Below, one piece after another: positions 1 to 11,100 of a DNA stretch of 47,335 nt (position 1 is the first letter of the stretch; every line of letters starts with the position of its first letter). A program made the translations under genes and the position numbers. This DNA is from Zygnema cylindricum (taxonomy: Eukaryota > Streptophyta > Zygnematophyceae > Zygnematales > Zygnemataceae): positions 257,485 to 304,819 of the forward strand of contig JBBHKE010000819.1 of assembly GCA_037447655.1 (NCBI GenBank). Direction: 5' to 3'. The notes under the pieces are model-generated. The model did no database searches, was not told where the DNA came from, and saw only the letters and a program-made list of their open reading frames with translations.

Positions 1-971
1 GAATAATGCTAATGGTTTAATGTGTATTCTATAATTAACATTAAAATATTTAATACTACATGATATATTCAGTCCATTCATTCATATCGTTCATTAGATT
101 GGGATCGAACGCTCAAATCAATGTGAAACTTTTACGCTTAATCAAACCTCCTACATGAGCGAAACGCCAATTAAACCATCCACTTGGCATTGTCATGGTC
201 TTTACCATGTACAATGCGCTAGTACAGTGCATACCATGTACGAAAATCGTACGTGACGCCAACACTGAAATTACGATTCACCGCGAATCTTAATTATAGT
301 AAAGAAAAAATTAGAGCAAAAAAACAAAAAAAAAACAATTAGAGTTGCAAACGCTAATTATTGTGATAGAACCTTTTCACAGAGAAAATTTATTCTACTT
401 TATTTAAGTACTCTATACTAGCTTATGTCGGCAATAATTATCCGTGCTGTAATTATAAACACTAAATTATTTAGACATACGAAAACCGTCAGCCCGTATA
501 TTTTGACGTCATTATGACGTTAGTACTATATGTCTCATTGATATATACTATTTGTCTCAACTCATACTGTCGTCGTTTAACTATAAAATTTTCACATGTA
601 AATTCATGTAAATGTTCACACGAGCGAGAATGTTGTCAACGGACGGAGATATGCGAACGGGTTTTTTTCGATGCGATTTAATTTTTTTGTTTAGTGCAAT
701 TTCACATGCAAGCGCGATTCTATTAAATTATTATTTGTACCTTTTTACTCATAAAATTACAATTTTGCACAGTCAGACGTTGTCCGTACTCCACATTATT
801 TAAAACGAACCTATATTAGGATTTTTTACGCTAATTAAACGTTACCTTTAACTTTACCTTAAATAGCATAATGAAAAAATTCGAATCATTTACTCTATTT
901 AACGTGATAGAGTCGAAATTTAAGGCGACCGAATTAGCGTTATTTACTTTAATTACGATTCGCTGTGTAGT
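1..971. other. AT-rich intergenic sequence, no gene seen
   Basis: Only short chance open frames occur here and none has a recognisable domain. The sequence carries scattered copies of the motifs seen in the MITE-like elements further right, for example a fragment near 265-290 resembling their outer end, plus A-rich runs near 300-340. I see no RNA gene or promoter. Confidence 0.6.
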
Positions 972-1570
972 GTACGGATATTGAGAACACGACAACGTGG
1001 CGTGATGTGACGAGATCGCACGCGCCACAATTAAATGTGCGATACTGTACGTTACACCGCCAATCGTTATTAGCGTTGTGTACGCTAATTCCGTCCAGCT
1101 TTTTTATTTTTTAATTCCCAAATAGAATTATCCACACTATTTAAAAATAACCCTAATTCCTAATTAGAATAGACGATTTCTTCAAAAAAATTCAAATTCC
1201 TTATTAGCGTAAACCACGCTAATTATTCGTATTCGCCAAAATAACTTACACGTTAATAACGATTGGCGGTGTACTGTACCGGTATTGATATCACGACACA
1301 TCGTACGTCACGCCAACACTGAAATAACAGTAGTGTACGGAAATTGAGAACACGACAGCGTGGCGTGATGTGACGGGATCGCACGCGCAAAAATTTAAAG
1401 TTTGAAACTGTACATTACTTCACGGTATTGGTAACACGACATTTTGGCGTGTACGGATATTGAGAAAGCGACAAATCGACGTGATGTACGGAATGGCACG
1501 CGAAAAAATTTAGCGTACGATTCTGTACGTTACTCAACCGGTGTTGATAACACGACATTTTGGCGTGACG
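972..1570. repeat. Degenerate direct repeats, about 55-bp core, three copies
   Basis: A block reading GTACGGATATTGAGAACACG, followed by a CGTGGCGTGATGTGACG-like stretch and a GCACGCGC-like end, begins near 972, again near 1334 and again near 1452. A companion stretch ending in ACACGACATTTTGGCGTG occurs near 1435-1452 and near 1550-1568. Copies differ by substitutions and small indels. A MITE-like element (1053-1273) lies between the first two copies. No coding function is visible. Confidence 0.55.
1053..1273. mobile_element. MITE-like inverted-repeat element (copy 1)
   Basis: The left terminus reads TACACCGCCAATCGTTATTA and the right terminus is its reverse complement. The terminal inverted repeats are about 24 bp with roughly one mismatch (1053-1076 and 1250-1273). 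The interior is AT-rich, contains sub-terminal GCTAATT/AATTAGC motifs and has no coding capacity. The ends start and finish with TA, which would fit a TA target duplication as in Tc1/mariner-type MITEs, but the superfamily is not established. Related pieces occur at 2752-2964, about 30590-30660, about 33870-33960 and about 35110-35160. Confidence 0.65.
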
Positions 1571-2751
1571 TCGATTTTGTCTGGACATTTATCATACCAC
1601 TACAACCACGTGAAATACAACAAATAGGATTGTACCACGTGTCCCTTTCCTTTGTCACCAAAGACGCCAATCCTAATTCAAAACCCTCAACGGCTCAAGA
1701 TCTTACACATAAAACATCGACGGTCAATTCTCGTTGTCACCAGAGACGAAGGCGACTACAATGCTTTTCCCTTTTAGAAAAAGGGCAAAGCAAAAACACT
1801 TGGTTCGAGAGATATTTAAATAATGTACTGTACGTTATCGTTTTTATCCGGACATTAATTGACAACTATTTTGTACAAAAATACATAAAATTAGTTGTTC
1901 AAATTGCGCGATTTTTTCATTTTTTCCGATTTTTACGTATTATTCGTGACTTTTGAAAAAATCGCAAAAAAACGTGATGTACTTTCTGTCCGGTAAACTG
2001 AACGGACAATTTACGGAAACTTTACGGTATTTTACGGTAACTGTACGGCTTTGTACTCGAAATGTATGGACTTTGACGAAAAGATACGTTGCACTTCGTA
2101 GTACTTTCTGTCCGGTAAACTGAACAGAAATTTTACAGAAAATGTATGGAATTGTACCGAAAATCTACGGACTATTATGGAAAAAGACGGAAATTGTACG
2201 GAAAATGTACAAACTGCGGTACATGTAAAATTCGATTTTTTTTACATGTAAGGAATTGTACAGATTCACAATCACTAACGATTTTTTCAAATCGACCTCT
2301 CCGATTTCTACGTATTAATCGCGCGTTTGAATCGTGAGTAAAATACGATTTGGACAACTATGCATAAAATGTACCAGTCAACGGCGTCGACGCACGAAAG
2401 TGAGTGATGTCGAAACGAGAAACGCCACTGTTTACTGTACAGCGGCGTCGAAGGACAGATCCTAGTCTGGAAATTACGAAACTACACCTGGTATCGCTGT
2501 TAGAGCTATTATTTTCTTTGGCACTTGAAAAATGTTTTCTCTGTGCACACTTGTCACGTCTCTAATCCGACGGCCGCAATTCAAGTTCAAAATTCTAACC
2601 TTTTGACTTCAGTACTGTACTGTAGCGATCCCCGGTCGGTGTATCTCCAATTCAAAAATTCGACATGTGTGCTCGGAAGAAAGATGCTTTTAAGTGGAAA
2701 AAAAAATATTAACAGTAAAAACGATACGTGGTGTAGTCGATGCATGACAAC
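1571..2751. other. Intergenic, rich in TACGG/GTAC repeats; no gene
   Basis: Between about 1978 and 2215 the sequence is a degenerate run of 10-13-bp units of the form TTTACGGTAA or TGTACGGAAA. A 25-bp sequence beginning GTACTTTCTGTCCGGTAAAC is repeated at 1978 and 2100. A 170-codon open frame at 1444-1956 has no recognisable domain and overlaps the direct repeats, so I do not call it a gene. Confidence 0.5.
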
Positions 2752-2964
2752 TACAAAGCGGATCGTTATTAGCCTTAATCACGCTAATTCAGCGCCCCTA
2801 AATATTTACCCACATTCTTAAATAGAGTGATTAAAAAAACCCTAAAAACCAAATTAGAGTGACTGATTTTCCTTGAAAATCCCCAAATTCCCAATTAGCG
2901 TTAATCACACTAATTGTTCTTTAACTCTAATTATTTGTTAATGCTAATAGCGATTCGCGGTGTA
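2752..2964. mobile_element. MITE-like inverted-repeat element (copy 2, diverged)
   Basis: The left end (GATCGTTATTAGCCTTAATC) and the right end (TTAATGCTAATAGCGATTCG followed by CGGTGTA) are imperfect inverted repeats. They match the terminal and sub-terminal motifs of the element at 1053-1273. Length is similar (213 against 221 bp) and there is no coding capacity. A further half-terminus follows at about 2975-2995. Confidence 0.5.
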
Positions 2965-4097
2965 CCGCACAGTACAGTACACCGTGAATCGCTATGAGTG
3001 AATAGCCATACACGGCAGTGGTCGCAAACGGTCAACTGAAATCGTGACCGACCGTTAACCGACTGCCCGCGACGGATCCGAAACTGATTCAGTTGCCAAA
3101 TTTTGGGGGCCGGGCGGTTCCGGTCGGTTGATTCACCAGAAAAAAAAATGGTCGGTTACAATCGGTTAGCCAAAAAACAAAAAAAAATGAAAATTTTGTA
3201 CAGTCCATACAATCCAACATTATTGTACTTTGTACTCTTTGGTATCGTGGAAGTACGTGACATCATGATTAGCGTCGCAAATCTAACACGGTAGTAACAC
3301 TATCATAGTTCAAAAGTAGGCGTTTTTATGGTAGGCGTTTGGTAGGCGCACAAAACTTGGCACAAAACTTGCGCAGATGAGGCATACTGTATGTGTGTGC
3401 GTTGTGCACACCCTTGTAGGAACATACAAATATGACGTATCATCATAGTACAGCTCACACCGCCGGACGAAATTTTTAAGCGAACGCGGCGGGACGAAAT
3501 TTTTTAGCGAACTGACACGACTTAGGAAGACATTCCGCGGGAAAAAAATCCCGGAAAATAAAAAAAAACGCGGACATAAGTCCTATTGTAAATTGTATTA
3601 TGGGCTTTTCATGTGATCTTCTTAGATCGCTACTTTGATCAGCGACTGTCCAATCGTCCAAATCTGACGTTTTGAATTAAAAATACCTCAAAACTGACGG
3701 AAAAATAATTTTTTGTCCGAATGTTTTTCAAAATTTAGACATGACGTTTAATTCTCTTTCGATCGATGTGCAACTCAACCCGGTTCCTATTTTATTTCAT
3801 TTTGCGGCCAATACAATATGGGTCTTAAAGGCATATTGTATATTTTGCGTATAATAGGCATATTGTATGGGCGTACGTTCACCTACTTTTGAACTATGAA
3901 CACTATTCATCTCGGAAATCTTAGGGAACGGCACAAATCATATTTATTGGCTTATTCATGCGTCGTACAGCAATTAATTTTGTAATTTTTCGGTTACGAG
4001 CGGGCACTATCAGTCGTGAGAAATCTAGTTTCAGATAACTTTTATTTTCGTAAACGCCGGTCGGTTAACGGTTAACAATTTTGGAGCTTGACATAAC
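2965..4097. other. Intergenic, no gene seen
   Basis: This stretch has AT-rich sequence with several CGGTCGGTT-type motifs (about 3110-3165 and 4060-4105) and the repeated sequence TAGGCGTTT near 3315-3345. Open frames are short and unrecognised. I see no RNA gene or regulatory element I can support. Confidence 0.5.
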
Positions 4098-4105
4098 CCG
4101 GTCGG

Positions 4106-4948
4106 TAGTGTTGGGTATCGAGGACCCATTGCCGATATTCGATATATATCGAATTTCAGGTACCCAATAATCGATATATCGCTTCGATATATTGAATTTC
4201 AAATTATCGCGATATATCGCCGATATATCGCCAATATATCGTATCGTCGATAAATCGAAACTAAAAAAAAAAAAAATCCCACAGGTTTTCAAAGTCTCGT
4301 GACTTCAGACAAAGTGACTGTAAAATCTTTGCCGGAAAGAAATACGGTTTTTTACTGTAAGTCAGCAGAGTGAAGGAGATCTCTGAGGTACATTGACGAG
4401 GTACACTTGTGAAGTACACGTATGTCATACGCAAGTACGATTTTCCAGACGAAAAAGGTCGATTTCCAGATATTCGATGATTTTTGAGATTTGGTAGTCA
4501 GCTTACGTGGAACCACTCATCTCAGAACACGTATGTAAAACTTTTTAACAAAAGATACACGATGTACCCGAGGCCTCTGTAATACATAAATTTTACTGTC
4601 CGTACTATTACAAAGACCTCCTCGTGTAACCATACCCCAAATAATTAATTATTAGAATTTCAGAATTAGTACTTTTTTGTCGGTTACATTTTGCGGCATC
4701 TACCTTTAAGTCACGGAACGAAAATCACGGCGTACGTGGCGTATTAGACAATTTGACTTTTTCGCTAAAATAACATATTATATAAAAAAATAAAAAAAAT
4801 AAATTTAAAAAATACTATATATCGCGATATATATCGCAATAATTTATGTTGGTCTCGATACGATATATCGAGGATCCTGCTCGATTGATATTCGATATAT
4901 CGAATATCGAGATTATCGCGATATGAATTTACCCGATATCGAACACTA
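4106..4948. mobile_element. hAT-like non-autonomous transposon, 8-bp target duplication
   Basis: The element begins TAGTGTTGGGTATCG and ends with the inverted CGATATCGAACACTA. It is flanked by a perfect 8-bp direct repeat CCGGTCGG (4098-4105 and 4949-4956). An 8-bp duplication with a TAGTGTT-type terminus is characteristic of the hAT superfamily. The sub-terminal zones (about 4135-4260 and 4815-4930) are packed with CGATATATCG-type palindromes in inverted orientation. No transposase frame is present, so it must have been moved in trans. The superfamily call rests on duplication length and termini only. Confidence 0.75.
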
Positions 4949-4974
4949 CCGGTCGGGCGTCGGTTACTCAAATT

Positions 4975-6165
4975 TTGAAAAAAATAAAAACGGTCTATTT
5001 AAGTATTTTCTATGTCTTTATTAGGATAGAAAAAGAGCACAGGCAGTCCGCCTCTAACTCCCTTCTCCAAGCCCCCACACTTGTTGTAATCACTGAAGGC
5101 TAGAAAGGGAGCTAGAGCCATGGCTCCCTAAGCTCTCCAGATAGACAAGTGTAGATAAATGGTAGAATTACTAAAAAGGATGTTGACAGACACAGGAATT
5201 GATCTCGTACCTACAAACCGTCAGATCACCCGCAGGCGGTAGCTCTAGCTGTTAAGTCTAGTACTAGTGTTACATTATATAGGGTTTAATAAATATATAT
5301 ATAATTACACGTAGAGTAATTCGTTTAACGAGAAATTGATACTTAGTGCATAGATACAGTTTCATTTAGTATGGAGTACGTTAGGGGGACGGAATAGATA
5401 TCGAGATTTGTTTCGATAGCGAAACAAATACCGCGCATCAAATTTTGACGGCTAAAATTGAATGCTGTTTTAGATCGGACGGCCGCGATAAATGCCGAGA
5501 TCGCGGAACAAGTTTATGGCGTTTTCTGGCGCCGCCACTCCGGATGACATGTGGAAATGCGCTGGAGGATTGCGGAATCTCCGGAACGCAAGATAATAAG
5601 TTTTGGATGTGACAGTTGTCACCTGTTTGGTCCTGTCGTACAGTTGCCGTACAAAAAGTACTCGGCGCCTGTACTTTTCTGTATGATACAGTCATGTGAT
5701 TGGCGCCGTACTTCAGTAGAAGGGGTTTAGAGAGAGACTAGGACTTAGAACTTTTTGGGTAGGTAGCTGCCTCTCCCAGAGAGCAGTTTGTATAAATGGC
5801 AAACTTTGGCCAGCCATAACTATCAACTCATTTGACCAATTTCAGTGATTCTTTTTGCTGCGGACTGAAGGGGGTCTAAGCTACACTAGGGTGTAGTCGG
5901 TCAGAGTTTTTGCTTGCCTGGGTGGCTGCATTTAGAAGGGAAAGTCAAAGTGGGTGAATGTGTCCAAATCTCATATTCCAACTTTGCATTCTGTGGTGGA
6001 ACTGAGCACACAGAAAGTCTTACGTCACAGGGGTGAAGCTTTAATGGGGCTCTGATTGTCTAGGGGTCAATCATTTGGGTTTATATAAACTTGGAGTCGA
6101 CACTATCTAGATTAGCTTCTTTTGATTTGTGAATTTTGTGTGGCAATGGAGCCTATAGAATTTCA
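4975..6165 (+). mobile_element. Solo copia LTR, diverged
   Basis: The sequence from about 4995 (TTTAAGTATTTTCTATGTCT) follows the copia-2 LTR along its length. Shared landmarks are the GGCAGTC..CTCTAACTC block, GAGCTAGAGCCATGGCT, the tRNA-like antisense block (about 5195-5265), the GTCGTACAG..CCGTAC block and CTCTCCCAGAGAGC. It ends ATGGAGCCTATAGAATTTCA at 6146-6165, matching the gag-start end of the copia-2 LTR (22036-22055). No internal domain and no second LTR adjoin it. The left edge is approximate and I found no convincing 5-bp target duplication. Confidence 0.7.
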
Positions 6166-6562
6166 GGTTTCGGTTATGTAAAATTTTGACTTTGCGACCT
6201 CTAATACATGGTGTAGTGTTGTGTATCGGGAAAAATTATCGCGATAAAACTGATAACATTAATTATCGGTTATCGAACGGTGAGGGGTCCTAATAAATCG
6301 TTCTGGACCCATCAAAAAATATGCGTTGTTCACCCTTAGAAAAATGGGAAAACGATGTCATAAATTTTGGGATTCGTACGCCAAATTTTATAAAATGACA
6401 AAAAACGCAGCGGAGACGGTTGGGGCGGTTGGTTTCGACCGTTTTGGAGTCTAGCGATAGACAAAAGATGCAGTTCTATGCGTCAAAACTCGACAGCAGC
6501 GTAAAGCAAACGGCAACTGCCGTCCGCCATCGGACATCATGTTCGGAATGCACTTTTTCGTT
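6166..6562. other. Intergenic; possible hAT-like terminus
   Basis: TAGTGTTGTGTATCGG at about 6214 followed by ATCGCGATAA resembles the terminus and sub-terminal sequence of the hAT-like element at 4106. A candidate partner end in the opposite orientation lies near 13835-13850 (ACACACAACACTTA), but the flanks do not give a matching 8-bp duplication. No gene is visible. Confidence 0.35.
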
Positions 6563-6866
6563 TGGGAATTGCTAATCACAGAGACGATTTTTGCTGCGCG
6601 CAGGTAGCTGTCAGAAATTGTACATTTGAAGTTCAATTTCGTACAAGCTACGTACCTTTAATTTCAGATCTGACGGTCAATGCGTCAACTAACTTTGACT
6701 GGCGGAATATTGTATCGGCGGTTAAAAAAGTGTCGCGCTTGCAAACGTCGACCGTCATAAAAAAAAAAAATCACATGGCTGGCGCAGGTTTACTGTAACC
6801 AAACTGCAGCAGCTACATATAAATCAAATGGTTGCGCGCAGGTAGTTTACGGCAAAAATGAAATCA
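6563..6866 (+). repeat. Left arm of a large inverted repeat
   Basis: This roughly 304-bp arm, from GGGAATTGCTAATCAC to GCAAAAATGAAATCA, is matched in reverse complement by 7048-7286 continued at 13057-13136. The arms agree closely throughout, for example GCGCGCAGGTAG, TTTGACTGGCGGA, GCAAACGTCGACCGTCATAA and TTTACTGTAACCAAACTGC. The spacer between the arms is 181 bp. It could be a foldback element or a non-autonomous long-TIR DNA transposon, and I see no transposase. Confidence 0.8.
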
Positions 6867-7017
6867 TCCCGCGAACCGTTACATTGAACTTGGACATATA
6901 TTAAAGGACGACGTACAACATGTGTAAAATCGCACAAAACCAAATAAACTTTGTACAAAATAAAAATGCGTACTCGATACCCGCGTATAAATATAGACGA
7001 AACTAAAATGAAGCGCC

Positions 7018-7040
7018 GTCACGTCCACGGTGGACGTGAC
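7018..7040. repeat. Perfect 11-bp-arm palindrome in the inverted-repeat spacer
   Basis: GTCACGTCCAC and GTGGACGTGAC are exact reverse complements around a single central G. The palindrome sits just inside the right arm of the large inverted repeat. It could be a hairpin tip or a symmetric protein-binding site (CACGTCC/GGACGTG), and no function can be assigned. Confidence 0.6.
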
Positions 7041-7047
7041 AACGAGT

Positions 7048-7286
7048 TGATTTCATTTTTGCGGCTACCATGAAGTGATAAACTACCTGCGCGCAGCCAT
7101 TTTATTTATATGTGGCTCCCGCAGTTTGGTTACAGTAAACTTGCGCCGGCCGTGTGATTTTTTTTTTTTTTATGACGGTCGACGTTTGCAAGCGCGGCGC
7201 TTTTTTAACCGCCAGTACAATAATCCGCCAGTCAAAGTTGTTCGAGGGATTGACCGTCATATCTGAAATAAAAGGTTCGTAGCTTG
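7048..7286 (-). repeat. Right arm of the large inverted repeat, proximal part
   Basis: This is the reverse complement of about 6648-6866. The arm stops at the copia-1 insertion point. Its last five bases (GCTTG, 7282-7286) are the target duplication, and the arm resumes after the element at 13057. A 13-14-base T run at about 7159 matches the A run at about 6762 in the left arm. Confidence 0.8.
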
Positions 7287-8126
7287 TGTTGTTTTGGAAA
7301 GCTTTAGTCCTCTCTATGCCTCGAGTGTGAGGGAGAGAGAGTTTCACGAATTAGCATATGTTTGGTTGTAAGTTCGTTTCATTACACACCAGAATTGATG
7401 TTCCACTAGATCGGGAGGGAGTACACCTTTGTATACACTCCTGAGACACAAGTCACTACAAGAAAGAGGACACTCCAGAATATCCGATTGTTTGTGCATA
7501 TATACACTTGAGGACAAAATGGCACATGGAGATTTGTCTACGGTGCCGAATGTGATATGTACGCGGCTGAGGGAGACCGCCGACAAATAATGGTCCGTGT
7601 GAGCCACATACACGACAAATGACGTGGCATATAGAATCCTACTCCTTTGTAAATATCTAGTTAAGTAGATTTTTGTCTTTGTGTGGTTAGTTGATTAGTA
7701 AAGGAATCTTTTTGTATGACGTACCTTGTTCGGTTCGAGCCGCAGGTATTTATTGTACGGCTGGTATGCCTCCGTACGTTCAGCAGCATAGGCTTCGGTG
7801 TATATTAGTAGGACTTAGATAACTTTGAAGGTATGAACATTTTGTAGTCAAAAACTGTACAGCCTGTTTTTGGCATTTTCATCTGTGGATATCTCACAGA
7901 TCTTTTAGCAGAATTACTTGTAATTTTATGTGTATGTTCATATTGATATTATCTACACTGTGGTAGATTTTCAGAGCTATTGTGACTCTGGTTTGGGTTT
8001 TATCAACTGTTGAAGTTGCTGTTTTTCAGACCGGTTTTTGTGAAAGTTTCTTGCTTGGTTTGGTTCCGAGATGACTACACCGGCATCCTCATCGTCTTCG
8101 GTTCCGGCTGTTGTCTCAGAATAGCA
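7287..8126 (+). repeat. copia-1 5' LTR
   Basis: It runs from TGTTGTTTTGG to CAGAATAGCA. The boundary is fixed by where similarity with the 3' copy ends on both sides and by the GCTTG target duplication. The gag start codon (8071) lies within it, 56 bp before its end. Confidence 0.95.
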
Positions 8127-11100
8127 GGTCACGGGCCCGCCTTCACGAATTCCGGTTTTTGATGGGAGAGAATATTTGTATTGGGCAGATCTTGTAAGGT
8201 CGTATTTTGTACAAGTAAAGCTTTTTGATGTTGTTAATGGATCTATGGTAGAAACTGATGTAACCTATGATCAAAAGAATGAGCAGGCTCTTCATTTGAT
8301 AAAAATAATGATATCTAAGGAGCTGCATATGACATACATTCAGGCTTCTAAAGCATCAGAGATTTGGGATGCTTTGAAAAAGACATATTCTAGGGCTAAT
8401 GCACAACATGAGATTATAACTGCTGGGCAGATCTGGGAATATAAGTATACAGGCGGAAGCATGGCAGAATATTGCAATAAATTCAGACTTCTAGTTGTTG
8501 AAAATGCATGTTCAGTTGGTTCATTTCCTGAGTATCACCAAGCAATGATTTTAGTGAGGGGGCTTCCTAGTGAGTATAAAGGTGCCTATGATGAACTGAA
8601 AAAATTGGATAAGACACAGTGGAATCTAGCTACAGCTATAGAGTATGTGCTAGAAGAAGAAGCGAATCAGCTGGCATTTAATTCTGGAAAGCCAGCTGTA
8701 GCTTACAATGCTCAGTTTCAGAGAGATAATAGATTTCAAGGAAATCAGTCATTTCAGCAATATGAACGGTGTGTCTATTGCTATAATAATGGTCATTTGT
8801 ACAAGTTTTGTCCTTTGTATATAAAAGCGTGTGAAACAGGTTCTTATCGCAAAGGATGGAAGGTGAGAGGAGCTCCATTTACACCGAAACCTCCGAGCAA
8901 AACCGCAACTTTTTCAGCGGAGGAAGAGGAGCCGGTGAAGGAGATGGAGAAGGAGAAATCAGAGGTTGTTAGTTTTCCTAAAACTGATGACACCGAGTTC
9001 TTTGCTATGGCAAAGATGATGGAGGGAGAGAAAGATCTCGGGTGGATTATGGACTCCGGAAGTTCTTCCCATATGTGTTGGAACAAATCGTATTTCAAGG
9101 ATATGACACCTATCCCTACTCGTCAAATCTTTTATGCTTGTGGTGCCACGGTGGAAGCTAATGCTAAGGGTAGCATAGATCTGAATTGTGAGATAGATGG
9201 CAAAGCTGTAAAAAGAACTTTGCATGATGTGTTATATGTGCCTAAATTTAAGAAAAATTTGTTTTCTACCTCAGTTGCAGAAAGTAAAGGTTTTGATGTT
9301 CTTCAGAGCAAAGGCAAAAAGATAGTCAGCAAAGATGGGAGAGTAGCCTTAGTGGGAACTAGAGGCCCAAACATGTTGTATCAGATGGACCTGGTTAATA
9401 AAGTTGATTTTGTGTACTCTAGTGTCCTTTCTGAAAATGTTTTGTGGCATAAAAGGCTTGGGCATGTTCATAATGAGAGGCTTGAAAAGATGGTGAAGAC
9501 TAATATGATAGAAGGTGTCAAGCTTGGTGAAAAGGAATCCCATGTTTGTGATGGTTGTGCTCTAGGAAAGCTTCATAAGCTTCCCCTACCACAGACTTCA
9601 GATTATCGAGCAAAGGATCTTCTCGGCCTTATCCACTCGGATGTATGGGGACCGGCCAAAGTTCCTTCCCTTGGTGGAAGGAAATATCTTGTTACCTTCA
9701 CTGATGACCACTCACGTTTCAGCCGAGTGTAGTTTATGAAGGAGAAGAGCGAGGTCTTCAAACATTTCAAGCATTTTCGGATCTGGGAGGAGAAACTTCA
9801 CGGAAAATCGATCCTTGCTTTGCGATCTGACAACGGTGGAGAGTATGTATCAAATGCCTTTGCTGAATACTTGAAAGAAAATGGAATTTCTCATGAGTTT
9901 ACTGTTCCTTACACTCCGGAACAGAATGGTGTGGCTGAAAGACTCAATAGGACCTTGACTGAATGTGCTATGTCCATGATGATGGATAAAGGTGTAGATC
10001 CAATATTTTGGGGAGAAGCTTTTCAGTGTGCTTCTTACATTAGAAATAGAATAGAAACTAGATCTGTGAAGGATAAAACACCTTATGAAATGTGGATAGG
10101 AAGAAAGCCGAATGTTAGTCACTTTAGAGTATTTAGAAGTAAGTGTTTTATGTTGGATAACCTTCCAAATTGGAAATTAAGTCCAAAATTTGTACCTGGG
10201 ATATTTTTGGGCTATGATGATGAGTCCGTAGGATATAGAGTGTATAATCCTCAGAAAAATACAATTCAGATTGCTAGGAATATTCAAATCAAAGAAGAGA
10301 GTCAATCTGTTGATGTTTTAGCATGAATGAGGCGGAAAAGGCAGAAAAATTGCAAGAATATGTCATCCTTGAGCAGATTCCTTTCAAGCAAACAACGGTT
10401 TCTTCATCTACATCTAAACTACCACATGTTTTGGGGCTGCCTGACCCACCTACTATTGCAACTACTACCGGACCACCTCCTCCTCCTCCTCCTCCTCCTA
10501 GACTGCGTCGGGGACCAACAATTCTCGCTTCAGATTTTCCGGGGGGAAGAAGACAAAGCAGCCGGCTAAGAGGTGACCGAGTGGATCATGCTTATTCTGC
10601 AATCACAGGGGAGCCTTTTACCATTCAAGAAGCTTTCTCTGTTTCGGAAAAAGATCTGTGGATTGCTGCGGCAAATGATGAGATAAAGTCAATTATGGAG
10701 GCTCAAACTTGGGAGCTTGTGGAACTTCCACCGGATCGAAAAGCGATTGGTTGTAACTGGGTATTCAAGTTAAAGCTGAATCCCGATAATACCATTGAGA
10801 GATATAAGGCCAGGCTTGTTGCTAAGAGGTATAGCCAGAAAGAGGGCATTGATTATGAAGAGACGTTCTCACTTGTAGTTCGTTTTCCTACTGTTAGGAT
10901 TCTCTTATCTTTAGCAGCAATAGAGGATATGGAATTGCATCAAATGGATGTGAAGACAGCTTTCTTGCATGGGGATTTGGAGGAAGTTATATATATGAAG
11001 CAACCAGAGGGATATGTAGAAAAAGGGAAAGAAAATCTGGTTTGTAAATTGTTGAAGTCCCTTTATGGTCTGAAGCAGGCTCCACGACAGTGGAACCTAA

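Noticed and set aside
1444-1956. A 170-codon open frame
   Set aside because: It begins inside the degenerate direct repeats, has no recognisable domain and no supporting splice or promoter signals.
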